Source: Deltaproteobacteria bacterium (GTDB taxonomy: Bacteria; UBA10199; JACPAL01; JAHFST01). From it: DNA of 64,000 nucleotides. The stretch's first letter is position 1; every line of letters begins with the position of its first letter. The position numbers and the translations under genes were made by a program. The stretch spans positions 223,265 through 287,264 of the forward strand of contig JAHFST010000001.1 of NCBI GenBank assembly GCA_023265625.1. Direction: 5' to 3'. The notes under the pieces are model-generated. The model searched no databases and was not told where the DNA came from. It was given only the letters and a program-made list of their open reading frames with translations. Below are positions 52,471-60,991 of the stretch, piece by piece.

Positions 52471-53646
52471 ATGAAGATTCACAGTGTGTCAGAACTCGTG
52501 AAGGCTATCAAAGATAGTCTTGCCGCTTTTCCACCGCTCTGGGTGAGCGGGCAGGTCTCTAATTTTTTTGCGGCCTCGACGGGGCATTTTTATTTCACCT
52601 TGAAGGATGCCCAGACCCAGATCAAGGCCGTGATGTTTCGTGGGGCCAATGTGCAGCTGAAGTTTAGGCCTGAAAATGGACTTGAGGTCCTGGCCTACGG
52701 TCAGCTCTCTCTCTACGAGGCTAGGGGGGAGATGCAGCTGATTTTGGAGCATTTGGAACCGCAGGGCGTGGGCTCCCTGCAATTAGCCTTTGAGCAACTG
52801 AAGAAAAAATTAGACACGGAAGGGCTTTTCTCCCCGGAACGCAAACGCCCCCTTCCCATGCTCCCGCATACCGTGGGGATTGTGACCTCGCCAACGGGGG
52901 CGGTCATTCACGATATGATCCAGATTATGACGCGGCGGTTTCCCACCATCCAAATTTTACTGCATCCGGTGGCCGTCCAAGGGCCCAAGGCGGGGCAGGA
53001 GATTGCGCTGGCTCTTCAGGCCTTGGATCAACGGGATGAGGTGGATGTGATCATTGTGGGGCGCGGGGGCGGATCGATGGAGGACCTTGCAGCTTTTAAT
53101 GAGGAGGTGGTGGCGCGGGCGATTGTGGCGTGCCGGCATCCCGTGGTCTCGGCGGTGGGCCATGAGACGGATTTTACCATTGCCGATTTTGTGGCTGACT
53201 TGCGCGCGCCAACACCTTCGGCGGCGGCTGAATTGGTGGTGCCGGTTAAGCGCGAGTTGTTGGCTGCGATTGCCAATCTGCGCGGACGTTATGGGCGCTG
53301 CATGGAACAAAAAATGGAACAAAGCTGGTTGTTGCTAAAGCAATGGCGGGCTTATTTGCGCGACCCCAAAAAAATATGGGTTGAAAAAGTCCTTAAAACC
53401 GATCATTTCATCATGCAAATGATTACCACGGTGCAACATCAAGTGACGGTGACTCGAGAACGGCTGAAGGGCTTGAGGGGGCGGCTCGACCTCCTGGGAC
53501 CCCAATCGGTGCTGAAACGGGGTTATTCGATCACGCGGATGGTTGGAGGTTCCCTGCCGCTCCGGTGTGCCGCAGACGCGGCACCTGGGATGGCCCTGGA
53601 GATCAAGCTTTATGAAGGATGTATCAACGCCAAGGTGACGGGATGA
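52471..53646 (+). CDS. xseA: Exodeoxyribonuclease VII large subunit
   Basis: 391 residues from ATG 52471 (MKIHSVSELVKAIKDSLAAF). N-terminal OB fold (WVSGQVSNFFAASTGHFYFT, MFRGANVQLKF). Then the catalytic region with GIVTSPTGAVIHDMI, VIIVGRGGGSMEDLAAFNEE and VVSAVGHETDFTIADFVADL. A coiled-coil C-terminal part ends in LKRGYSITR. It degrades single-stranded DNA from both ends together with XseB. The stop overlaps the xseB start (ATGA). Confidence 0.96.
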   Translation: MKIHSVSELVKAIKDSLAAFPPLWVSGQVSNFFAASTGHFYFTLKDAQTQIKAVMFRGANVQLKFRPENGLEVLAYGQLSLYEARGEMQLILEHLEPQGVGSLQLAFEQLKKKLDTEGLFSPERKRPLPMLPHTVGIVTSPTGAVIHDMIQIMTRRFPTIQILLHPVAVQGPKAGQEIALALQALDQRDEVDVIIVGRGGGSMEDLAAFNEEVVARAIVACRHPVVSAVGHETDFTIADFVADLRAPTPSAAAELVVPVKRELLAAIANLRGRYGRCMEQKMEQSWLLLKQWRAYLRDPKKIWVEKVLKTDHFIMQMITTVQHQVTVTRERLKGLRGRLDLLGPQSVLKRGYSITRMVGGSLPLRCAADAAPGMALEIKLYEGCINAKVTG

Positions 53647-53879
53647 AAAAAGAAAAATTTGAACAGGCCTTGGAGCGATTGGAAGTGTTGGTGGAGACGC
53701 TTGAGACCGGCAATCTCCCCTTGGAAGAAACGCTCAAGGTTTTTGAAGAGGGCATGAAGCTCGCCAGTTTTTGTGAGACCAAGCTGAATGAGACGCAGAA
53801 AAAAGTGGAAATGCTTATTAAAAATCAATCAGGCCAGACAGAGGTCGTTGATTTTGATCTCGCGACGGAGTCCGAATGA
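53643..53879 (+). CDS. xseB: Exodeoxyribonuclease VII small subunit
   Basis: 78 residues from ATG 53643 (MKKEKFEQALERLEVLVETL). The short helical family pattern is exact: ETLETGNLPLEETLKVFEEG and CETKLNETQKKVEML. It binds the coiled coil of XseA. It overlaps xseA and ispA by four bases each (ATGA), so all three are translationally coupled. Confidence 0.95.
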   Translation: MKKEKFEQALERLEVLVETLETGNLPLEETLKVFEEGMKLASFCETKLNETQKKVEMLIKNQSGQTEVVDFDLATESE

Positions 53880-54772
53880 GTTCTGTCATGGATGATTTTT
53901 TTACAGAGAAGAAGCAGCCGATCGAGGCCTATTTGAAGGCCGCTTTGGCGGGACCTGTCAATAAATTGCTGGAGGCCATGCGCTACAGTCTGGAGGCCGG
54001 CGGTAAAAGGCTCCGACCGGTGTTGGTGATGGCGGCTTATCAGGCGTGTTTGCCGATAGGGGAGGCCCCTTGTCATGACCTCGTACTCCCTTTTGCGGCG
54101 GCCTTGGAGATGATTCATACCTACTCCCTGATCCATGATGACTTGCCGGCCATGGACAACGACGACCTGAGGCGCGGCAAACCCACCTCTCATAAGGTTT
54201 TTGGGGAGGCGGCCGCCATCCTTGCGGGAGATGCCTTACTCACGGAGGCCTTTTCCATCATGGCTCAGACGAAGTTTCCGGGCCATGAGGCCCTGCTGTT
54301 GACCGTGATCGCGGATATTGCGGCGGCCTCCGGGGCCTTTGGCATGGCGGGTGGCCAGTGGTTGGACTTGGAGGCGGAAGGGAAGCACATTTCGGCGGCT
54401 GAGTTGGAGAATTTACATCGTCATAAGACGGGATGCCTGATTGAGGTTTCCGTGACCACCGGGGCCAAGCTGGCTGGTGCGAGCGGGTCTTCTTTGGAGG
54501 CCATGGTGACGTACGGTCGCAGCATTGGCTTGGCGTTTCAAATCGCTGATGACATCCTGGATGTGGAAGGTGGGGCCGAGGCCATGGGCAAAAATACCGG
54601 AGGGGATGCCCGCAAGCACAAATCAACCTATCCCGGTTTGTTGGGTTTGGCGGCCTCCAAGGCAAAGGCCGGCGCCTTAAAACAACAGGCGATCGATGCC
54701 TTGCAGCCCTTTGGTGAGCGTGGCGAGTCGTTGCGTCAGATTGCTGAATATATTGTGACGCGGAATAGCTAA
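53876..54772 (+). CDS. ispA: Polyprenyl synthetase, (2E,6E)-farnesyl diphosphate synthase type
   Basis: Condenses IPP with DMAPP/GPP to make FPP or GPP. 298 residues. The first Asp-rich motif is DDLPAMDND (88-96), with SLEAGGKRLRPVL before it. The second is DDILD within FQIADDILDVEGG. GGDARKHKSTYPGLLGL is the family C-terminal block. The DDxxxxD first motif with a two-residue insertion is typical of bacterial short-chain synthases. The xseA-xseB-ispA order is common, though the usual dxs does not follow. Confidence 0.95.
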   Translation: MSSVMDDFFTEKKQPIEAYLKAALAGPVNKLLEAMRYSLEAGGKRLRPVLVMAAYQACLPIGEAPCHDLVLPFAAALEMIHTYSLIHDDLPAMDNDDLRRGKPTSHKVFGEAAAILAGDALLTEAFSIMAQTKFPGHEALLLTVIADIAAASGAFGMAGGQWLDLEAEGKHISAAELENLHRHKTGCLIEVSVTTGAKLAGASGSSLEAMVTYGRSIGLAFQIADDILDVEGGAEAMGKNTGGDARKHKSTYPGLLGLAASKAKAGALKQQAIDALQPFGERGESLRQIAEYIVTRNS

Positions 54773-55803
54773 GGAATAATGGCGATTTTTAGGGGGGTTT
54801 CCTTCACCCCTTTTTGAAACACTTGGTTCAAATCCTTCAACCGGCGTTCTCCACCGATCATATTCTTGACCTTGATCTTTCCTTCGGACAAAAGGGCGAT
54901 GGATTTGGCGAAGTGAAACGGGGTGTGATGGAAGACACCGAAGAAATTCAACTCCTCGTAGTGGGTTCGATGGGTATCGAGCGAGACTTGGGTTCCCTTG
55001 GCACAGCCGCCGTAGAAACAGACACGGCCCCCTTTGCGGACGAGACGGGTGGATAATTCCCAGGTTTCAGGCATGCCAGCCGCCTCCACCACGGCATCCG
55101 GGCCATAACCGCCATTGGCCAATTGATGAACTTCCTTGACCGGGTCTTCCGTATCCAGGACGCTGACCACATGATCGGCCCCGAATTGTTTGGCGGCCGC
55201 CAATTTTTCCGGGGTGCGTCCCACGCAAATGACCTTGGCCCCCATTTGTTTCGCCAGTTGCACAAAAAACAGGCCGCAAGGACCGGCCCCAACAATGCAG
55301 ATGGTTTCGCGTGCGTGCAATTGGATCCGGTCCATGCAATGGACCACACAGGCGAGCGGTTCCGCCGCCGCGGCCTCTTGAAACGGGAGCGCATCGGGGA
55401 TCCGATGGAGATTTTTTTCGACAATGCGAGACGGGATCTTGATGTATTCGGCATACGCCCCGGTGAGAAAGAGCAGGTCTTCACACAGGTTAAACTGTTC
55501 GTGGTGACAGTAAAAGCAATGGCCGCAAGGGGCTGAATTGGCCGCGACCACCCGGTCGCCCACCCGAAAATTTTTTACGGCCTGCCCCAGCGACACAATT
55601 GTCCCCGCCATTTCATGACCAAAGGGGGCCGGGATGTTTTTTGCGAGCATAGGATGGCCCCGGCGGAATAGTTTAAAATCTGTCCCGCAGGTCAGGGAGG
55701 CGCCAATTTTCACGAGCACTTCATGGTCCGATATTTCGGGCACATCGGTCTCAACCACTTGCATGTGTTCAGGCCCATACCAGAGGGCCGCTTGCATCTT
55801 CAT
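54769..55803 (-). CDS. Zinc-dependent medium-chain dehydrogenase (threonine/sorbitol dehydrogenase-like)
   Basis: 344 residues. The catalytic zinc site is CGTDFKLFRRGHP with GHEMAG. The structural zinc loop PCGHCFYCHHEQFNLCED has all four Cys. The Rossmann motif is IVGAGPCGLFFVQLAKQMG. Overall it resembles L-threonine, sorbitol and erythritol-type dehydrogenases; the substrate is not inferable. It converges with ispA (4-bp overlap of ends). A related dehydrogenase lies 1 kb upstream, with hemH between them. Confidence 0.85.
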   Translation of the reverse strand: MKMQAALWYGPEHMQVVETDVPEISDHEVLVKIGASLTCGTDFKLFRRGHPMLAKNIPAPFGHEMAGTIVSLGQAVKNFRVGDRVVAANSAPCGHCFYCHHEQFNLCEDLLFLTGAYAEYIKIPSRIVEKNLHRIPDALPFQEAAAAEPLACVVHCMDRIQLHARETICIVGAGPCGLFFVQLAKQMGAKVICVGRTPEKLAAAKQFGADHVVSVLDTEDPVKEVHQLANGGYGPDAVVEAAGMPETWELSTRLVRKGGRVCFYGGCAKGTQVSLDTHRTHYEELNFFGVFHHTPFHFAKSIALLSEGKIKVKNMIGGERRLKDLNQVFQKGVKETPLKIAIIP

Positions 55804-55850
55804 AGGATTTTCCTTGGAATAAGCCTAGTTAGATGGTCCCCCGGGTAAAG

Positions 55851-56873
55851 TCAATCGCCGCTTTTTCGGATCATTTGGGCCACTGAACTGACCCATCCTG
55901 GTGTGCTATTGAGACAAGGGACGAGTGTGAAGCTGGTGCCGCCATTGTCTAAAAATGATTCCTTGGCGCGGATGCCGATTTCTTCCAGGGTCTCCAAACA
56001 ATCCGCGACAAAGGAGGGGCAAAAAACCAGCAGGCGTTTTTTGCCCTTGCGGGCCAGTTGCGGGATGACCTTATCCGTATAGGGTTGCAACCAAGGGGTG
56101 CGACCCAAGCGAGATTGGAAGGATAGGGAATAGGTGTCAGGGGCGAGGGCCAGTTTTTGGGCCAAGGCCTGAGTGGTGTGGTGCACATGGGCTCGGTAGC
56201 AAAAATGATTTTGGTCATTCATCAGCTCGCAGCAGTCGGATTTTTCTAAACAGTGGTTGCCGCTCGGATCGCTTTGCACAATGTGTCGCTCGGGCAAGCC
56301 GTGAAAACTAAAAAGCACATGGTCTGGTTTTAGCTGTTGCAGGAGGGGCCGTCCCAAGGCGGCGTAGCTCTCGAGAAATCCTGGATCCTGATAAAAGGGG
56401 GGGATGGAAGTCAGGGTGGGGATGTTGGTGGCCTTGGCCAGGTGTTGCAACACCTTCTCCAGGGCCGTGCCGGTGGAGGAAGAGGCGTATTGCGGATAGA
56501 GTGGCACTATCTTGAGGGACGAAATGGAGTGTTCTAGGAGAAAATTTAGCGCGCTGGTAATGGAGGGATTGCCATAACGCATCCCGAGTTTGACCAGATA
56601 CGGATCGCCCAATTCTTTTCCCACGGCATAGGTCAAGGCCTCGGAGTGGTGGAGGAGTGGTGAACCCTGGGTGCTCCAGATTTTTCGGTACGCCTCGGCC
56701 GAACGCCGGGAACGAAACGGGAGGATGAAGAGATGGACCAGCAACCAGCGAGCGATGGGGTGGATATCGATGACACGGGGATCCGATAAAAATTCTTTCA
56801 GATAGGTGCGTACCGCTTCTTTATCGGGTTGCTCCGGCGTGCCAAGATTGATGAGTAAGACGCCAGTTTTCAT
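55851..56873 (-). CDS. hemH: Ferrochelatase
   Basis: Inserts Fe2+ into porphyrin as the last haem step (340 residues). N-terminal GVLLINLGTPEQPDKEAVRTYLKEFLSD and the catalytic His191 in FSFHGLPERH are clear. IVPLYPQYASSSTG and QSRLGRTPWLQPYT are family blocks, as is VFCPSFVADCLETLEEI. An internal Cys set (Cys208, 214, 215, 225) sits where several bacterial ferrochelatases bind a [2Fe-2S] cluster. The start overlaps the upstream dehydrogenase stop (ATGA). The haem supplied would serve SdhC, among others. Confidence 0.95.
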   Translation of the reverse strand: MKTGVLLINLGTPEQPDKEAVRTYLKEFLSDPRVIDIHPIARWLLVHLFILPFRSRRSAEAYRKIWSTQGSPLLHHSEALTYAVGKELGDPYLVKLGMRYGNPSITSALNFLLEHSISSLKIVPLYPQYASSSTGTALEKVLQHLAKATNIPTLTSIPPFYQDPGFLESYAALGRPLLQQLKPDHVLFSFHGLPERHIVQSDPSGNHCLEKSDCCELMNDQNHFCYRAHVHHTTQALAQKLALAPDTYSLSFQSRLGRTPWLQPYTDKVIPQLARKGKKRLLVFCPSFVADCLETLEEIGIRAKESFLDNGGTSFTLVPCLNSTPGWVSSVAQMIRKSGD

Positions 56874-57874
56874 GAGGGGGTGGGGTAAATAATGGCCTTC
56901 ATGGTTTCGCGTCGCACCGTTTTGTCAACGGCCGCGGGGATTTCTGAAAGGGCGAAGGCCTCCCATCCATAACTTTTTGGGGTGACAAACCGGGAGGCCA
57001 GGAGTGCCAAGGCGCGCCGCAAATCGGGTGGTGTCGACGAGTAGGTGGAAAGTACGGTCAATTCGCGATGGTATAATTCATTGATGGGAAATGGGAGCGG
57101 TTCTCCGCCCAAGCTGGAGAAGAGGTGCAACTTACCGCCGTTCCTAACCCAAGGCAGGGCCTCATTGAGGAGTTGCGGGGTGCCGCCCGTGAACAGGACC
57201 ATGTCGGCTCCCTTGAGATCTTGCAAAAGTTGTTTGGCCGCATCACTGTCCAAGGCGATGGCCCCGAGCCGGGTGGCGAGTTCCATCCTCTCCGTCATCA
57301 GGTCAAGGGTGATGACCTTCATCTGCTCATTCAACAGGGTTTGGGTCATCATCATCCCGATCGAGCCAAGGCCAATCACGATGACACAATCCCCTGGTTG
57401 CAACGCACTTCTGCGCACGGCGCGCACACAACAGGCAAGCGGTTCCATGAAGAGGGTTTCTTCATTCGAAAGATTGGCGGGGATGCGGAACGCGGTCTGT
57501 TTGACGTGGCTGGCCGGGATGCGAAGATATTCGGCAAAACCGCCGGGATCGAGCTGGGTTTGTTTGAATTGCGCGCACATGGATTCGTTGCCATGCCGGC
57601 AGTAACGGCACTGCCCGCAGGGGACATGATGGGCCACGACCACGCGCTCCCCCTCCTGAAACGAGGTGACGGCGCTGCCCAGCTTGATGGCGGTGCCAAC
57701 AACTTCGTGTCCTAGGACCACGCCATGCGGGGCATTGCCCTGTTTGATCTTGAGGATATCGGTGCCACACAGCCCGCAGGCGGCTATCTTGAGGAGGATC
57801 TCTTGATCGCCAATCTCAGGGATGGGACGCTCTTCAATGCGGATCTCATGCTGATAAAGGGCGGCGACTTGCAT
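56870..57874 (-). CDS. Zinc-dependent medium-chain dehydrogenase
   Basis: 334 residues. Catalytic zinc region CGLCGTDILKIKQG and GHEVVG. Structural zinc loop PCGQCRYCRHGNESMCAQF, four Cys intact. Rossmann motif IGLGSIGMMMTQTLL. It is shorter and diverged from the dehydrogenase at 54769 but of the same overall type. It overlaps hemH by 4 bp, so the two are translationally coupled. The reason for coupling a dehydrogenase to hemH is not known. Confidence 0.85.
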   Translation of the reverse strand: MQVAALYQHEIRIEERPIPEIGDQEILLKIAACGLCGTDILKIKQGNAPHGVVLGHEVVGTAIKLGSAVTSFQEGERVVVAHHVPCGQCRYCRHGNESMCAQFKQTQLDPGGFAEYLRIPASHVKQTAFRIPANLSNEETLFMEPLACCVRAVRRSALQPGDCVIVIGLGSIGMMMTQTLLNEQMKVITLDLMTERMELATRLGAIALDSDAAKQLLQDLKGADMVLFTGGTPQLLNEALPWVRNGGKLHLFSSLGGEPLPFPINELYHRELTVLSTYSSTPPDLRRALALLASRFVTPKSYGWEAFALSEIPAAVDKTVRRETMKAIIYPTPS

Positions 57875-57935
57875 ATTTTTTATCTAGGGGAATTTTTGTT
57901 GCAAGTCTAGGGGGTTGTTTGTCAATTGTAGGGGA

Positions 57936-58670
57936 ATGAAAAAACAACGCGCGGATGTTTTATTGCATGAAACCGGCCTCGCCCCTTCCCGAGAAAAGGC
58001 CCAGGCCTTGATCATGGCGGGTCAGGTGCTGGTTGCCAGCCAAAGGGTCGACAAGCCTGGCCAATTATGGGACCCAGGGACCGTTTTTACCGTGCAGGCC
58101 AATCTGCCGTTTGTCAGTCGAGGGGGCACTAAGCTGAGCCATGCGCTCAAAGTTTTTGAGATATCGGTGGCCGGTCTCACGGCCCTAGATGCCGGGGCCT
58201 CGACGGGAGGGTTTACCGATTGTCTCTTGCAGCAAGGCGTCAAGAAGGTGCATGCGGTCGATGTGGGTTATGGCCAGCTTCATGCCAAATTGCGGGCGGA
58301 TCCGCGCGTGGTGGTTTATGAACGGTTGAATGCTCGTTTGCTTACCCATGAACACCTGGGTGAGTTGGTGGATTTAGTGGTGGCCGATTTAGCCTTTATC
58401 TCTCTGACTAAAGTCTTACCGGCCCTGGTGGCTTGCCTCAAGCCGGAAGGAAAGATGGTCTTGTTGATCAAGCCGCAATTCGAATTGGAACCGGGGCAAA
58501 CTCAGAAGGGGGTGGTGCGCGATCCAGTTTTGTGGGATCGGGCCATTGCGCGCGTGCAGGAAAAAGCGGTGGCCATGGAGCTACGGGTATTAGGGGTGAC
58601 TCCCTCGCCAATTTTGGGTCCGAAGGGCAATAAGGAGTTTTTTATATTCACCTGCCGGAAAAAAGTGTAA
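57936..58670 (+). CDS. tlyA: TlyA-family rRNA 2'-O-methyltransferase (S4 plus FtsJ-like)
   Basis: 244 residues from ATG 57936 (MKKQRADVLLHETGLAPSRE). The N-terminal S4 RNA-binding domain includes REKAQALIMAGQVLV. The FtsJ-like methyltransferase domain has FVSRGGTKLSHALK, ALDAGASTGGFTDCLLQQG (SAM motif), DVGYGQLHAKLR and LIKPQFELEPGQ. In mycobacteria TlyA methylates 16S and 23S rRNA cytidines; here the same role is inferred. An AGGGGA lies next to the start. The stop is 10 bases before the TPR lipoprotein start. Confidence 0.92.
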   Translation: MKKQRADVLLHETGLAPSREKAQALIMAGQVLVASQRVDKPGQLWDPGTVFTVQANLPFVSRGGTKLSHALKVFEISVAGLTALDAGASTGGFTDCLLQQGVKKVHAVDVGYGQLHAKLRADPRVVVYERLNARLLTHEHLGELVDLVVADLAFISLTKVLPALVACLKPEGKMVLLIKPQFELEPGQTQKGVVRDPVLWDRAIARVQEKAVAMELRVLGVTPSPILGPKGNKEFFIFTCRKKV

Positions 58671-58680
58671 GGAAATGAAC

Positions 58681-60291
58681 ATGTCTGATCGGTGGGTGTG
58701 GTTATTGTTAACCATGATGGGGTGTCTGGCCTGCGCGAGTCCACGTGTCATCACCACAGCAAAATCGGATGTCAAAAAGGGCGCCGTCTATCATTTTTTG
58801 GTCGGGGATCTTTATGCCTTGCAAGATCATCCCACCGAGGCGCTGCGTGAAGTCGACAAGGCGATTCTTGATGAACCTTCCTCCTACCTCCAATACAAGC
58901 GGGCCTCCCTGTTGGGGGCGCTCGGTCGTCTCGAAGAGGCCGATCAGGCGGCTCGTGCCGCTTTAGCGGAAAATCCCCGTGATTTTGCCATCCTGCTCTT
59001 GTTGGGAAAGGTGGATCAGAGCTTGGGACGGCGTGCGGAGGCGATTCCCTTTTATGAGCGTGCGTTGGTGATCCAACCGGATTCGGAGGAGGCCAATCTC
59101 CTCTTGATGGAGTCCTACTTAGCGGACAAAAAATATCAGGCCGCGTTGCAACTCGTCCACCGTTGGGGCGAATTGAGTCCGGAGGACCCCACGCCTTATT
59201 TTTATGAGGCGTCCATTTATGATGACTTATTGCAAGACCGACCGAAGGCCGTTGCCGCCTATGAAAAAATTCTGTCCATTGATCCCATCAATCAAAAAGC
59301 CCTCTCCGCCCTGGCGGAGATTTACTTAGCCTTGAAACAAGATCAAAAGGCCTCCGGATTGTTTCTTGAGTTGGAGCGACAGGCCCCCGGGGATGTGGCG
59401 GTGCAGCTGCGACTGGCATTACTCTATTACGAATCCAAACAGTATGATCAGGCGATTGAGAAGTTTAAGCAGATCTTACAGTCCTACCCCACCTTTGATC
59501 GGGTTCATTATTACTTGGGGATTACCTGTGAACAGCTGAAGCGTGATGAAGAGGCGATGGGTCAGTTTGCCAAAATTTTACCGCGATCCCAGTTTTTTCG
59601 TGATGCCTTGCTGCACCAGGCCTATGTGAGGCATCGCCAGCGGCGCACCGCGGAGGCCTTGGAAATTCTTAAGAATGGGATTCGGCAAAAGCGCGATGAG
59701 GAGGCTTTTTACGAATACGCGGCTGATTTGTTGCGGCAGCAGGGACAATGGCCGGACGCCGCGGCCCTGTTGCAACAAGGCTTGTCTCATACCGAGGACA
59801 AGGAGTCGTTGTACTACGCGTTAGGGGCGCTCTATGACAAAATGGGACGCTTTGACGAGGCGATTGAGCAGATGCAGAAGGTGTTGCGACTCAATCCGAA
59901 AAATGCCAATGCGATGAATTTTATCGGTTATAGCTATACCGATCGCGGTGTCAAATTGTCAGAGGCCTTAAACTTGCTGGAAACAGCCCACCGCTTAAAG
60001 CCGAACGATGGATTTATTGTGGATAGTTTGGGTTGGGCGTATTTTAAAATGGGCAAAATAGATCAGGCGCGCACTTTTTTGCTGAAGGCCTATCAATTGG
60101 TTCCGAAGGAAGCGACCATCACCGAACATTTGGGGGATTTTTATTTAGCATTGAAGGATCCTAACAAGGCCTTGAATTATTTCCGCGAGGCCATTGAGAT
60201 TTTGCAGGACAAAAAGGATGAGCCAAATGTCCAACAGGATGTGGAGCGTCTCAAAAAGAAAACTGCGGCCGTTCATCCCCATGCTGCTTAG
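58681..60291 (+). CDS. TPR-repeat lipoprotein
   Basis: 536 residues from ATG 58681. It is preferred over ATG 58675 because AAGGAA (58669-58674) then has normal spacing. Signal sequence MSDRWVWLLLTMMGCLACAS with lipobox Cys. The rest is a run of tetratricopeptide units (ALREVDKAILDEPSSYLQYK, AIPFYERALVIQPDSEEANL, QYDQAIEKFKQILQSYPTFD, RFDEAIEQMQKVLRLNPKNA). A conserved YSYTDRGVKLSEALNLLETA and SLGWAYFKMGKIDQA close the repeat region. Probably an outer-membrane or periplasmic scaffold. It overlaps the next lipoprotein gene by 65 bp and likely acts with it. Confidence 0.88.
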   Translation: MSDRWVWLLLTMMGCLACASPRVITTAKSDVKKGAVYHFLVGDLYALQDHPTEALREVDKAILDEPSSYLQYKRASLLGALGRLEEADQAARAALAENPRDFAILLLLGKVDQSLGRRAEAIPFYERALVIQPDSEEANLLLMESYLADKKYQAALQLVHRWGELSPEDPTPYFYEASIYDDLLQDRPKAVAAYEKILSIDPINQKALSALAEIYLALKQDQKASGLFLELERQAPGDVAVQLRLALLYYESKQYDQAIEKFKQILQSYPTFDRVHYYLGITCEQLKRDEEAMGQFAKILPRSQFFRDALLHQAYVRHRQRRTAEALEILKNGIRQKRDEEAFYEYAADLLRQQGQWPDAAALLQQGLSHTEDKESLYYALGALYDKMGRFDEAIEQMQKVLRLNPKNANAMNFIGYSYTDRGVKLSEALNLLETAHRLKPNDGFIVDSLGWAYFKMGKIDQARTFLLKAYQLVPKEATITEHLGDFYLALKDPNKALNYFREAIEILQDKKDEPNVQQDVERLKKKTAAVHPHAA

Positions 60292-60991
60292 TGTCGTGCT
60301 GAGTGCCTGCGCCTCCACCCCGGCGCGTCATGACAGCCCAGCGGTTACTTTGAGCCTGGATCAGGCTTGGCAAGGTTTGGTGGATCGGACGGAGTCGTTG
60401 CGGGGTTTGCGCGGCTTAGCGATGATGAGTCGCAGCCTTGGGGGGAAGGGGCGGTTGGTCCTCTTGGCGCGTCGGCCGGGAGAGATTCGCGGGGAACTAT
60501 TAACCGACATGGGGGCCTCGCAGTTGCAGTTTTTGTGTCATGCAGGGGAGTTGACGGTTTATTGGCCCATGGAAAATCGCTATCAAATCACGGAGGCGAC
60601 TCCCGCACAGATGAAGGCCCAGTTGGCCTTGCCGCTTCGTCCCGAAGAAGTGGTTGCCCTGTTATTGGCGGCACCGCCGCTGGGGCCTAAGGAAGGGTAT
60701 GGGGTAGGCCGGAAAAAACAGCGGACATTTTTGCAGGGAGAACAGCAGAAGATTTGGTTGTTGCCCCAAGGGGGCGGTGTGGTGCCGGAACGGATCGAAA
60801 ATCCCGATTTTGCGGTGAACTATTCCGATTATGTGACGGTGCAGGGGATCTTGTTCCCTCGAGCGGTGGAGGTGGTGATGCATCACGGCGGAACCTTTCG
60901 TTTGAGTTTTGATCAGATCGATCTCAACCCGATTTTGCCAAACCCGACTTTTAATATTTCCATCCCAAAAAATGCCGAAGCGATTCATTAG
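60227..60991 (+). CDS. LolB/DUF4292-like outer-membrane lipoprotein
   Basis: 254 residues from ATG 60227, chosen for AAGGA (60214-60218) at 8-base spacing. Signal peptide with basic n-region and lipobox (SKRKLRPFIPMLLSVVLSAC). The mature part looks like a LolB/LolA-type beta half-barrel: VDRTESLRGLRGLAMMSRSL, GRLVLLARRPGEIRGELLTD, ELTVYWPMENRYQ, and late strands GILFPRAVEVVMHHGGTFRL, QIDLNPILPNPTFNI. A role in lipoprotein insertion at the outer membrane is a fold-level inference. It overlaps the TPR gene and the next SBP gene. Confidence 0.72.
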   Translation: MSNRMWSVSKRKLRPFIPMLLSVVLSACASTPARHDSPAVTLSLDQAWQGLVDRTESLRGLRGLAMMSRSLGGKGRLVLLARRPGEIRGELLTDMGASQLQFLCHAGELTVYWPMENRYQITEATPAQMKAQLALPLRPEEVVALLLAAPPLGPKEGYGVGRKKQRTFLQGEQQKIWLLPQGGGVVPERIENPDFAVNYSDYVTVQGILFPRAVEVVMHHGGTFRLSFDQIDLNPILPNPTFNISIPKNAEAIH

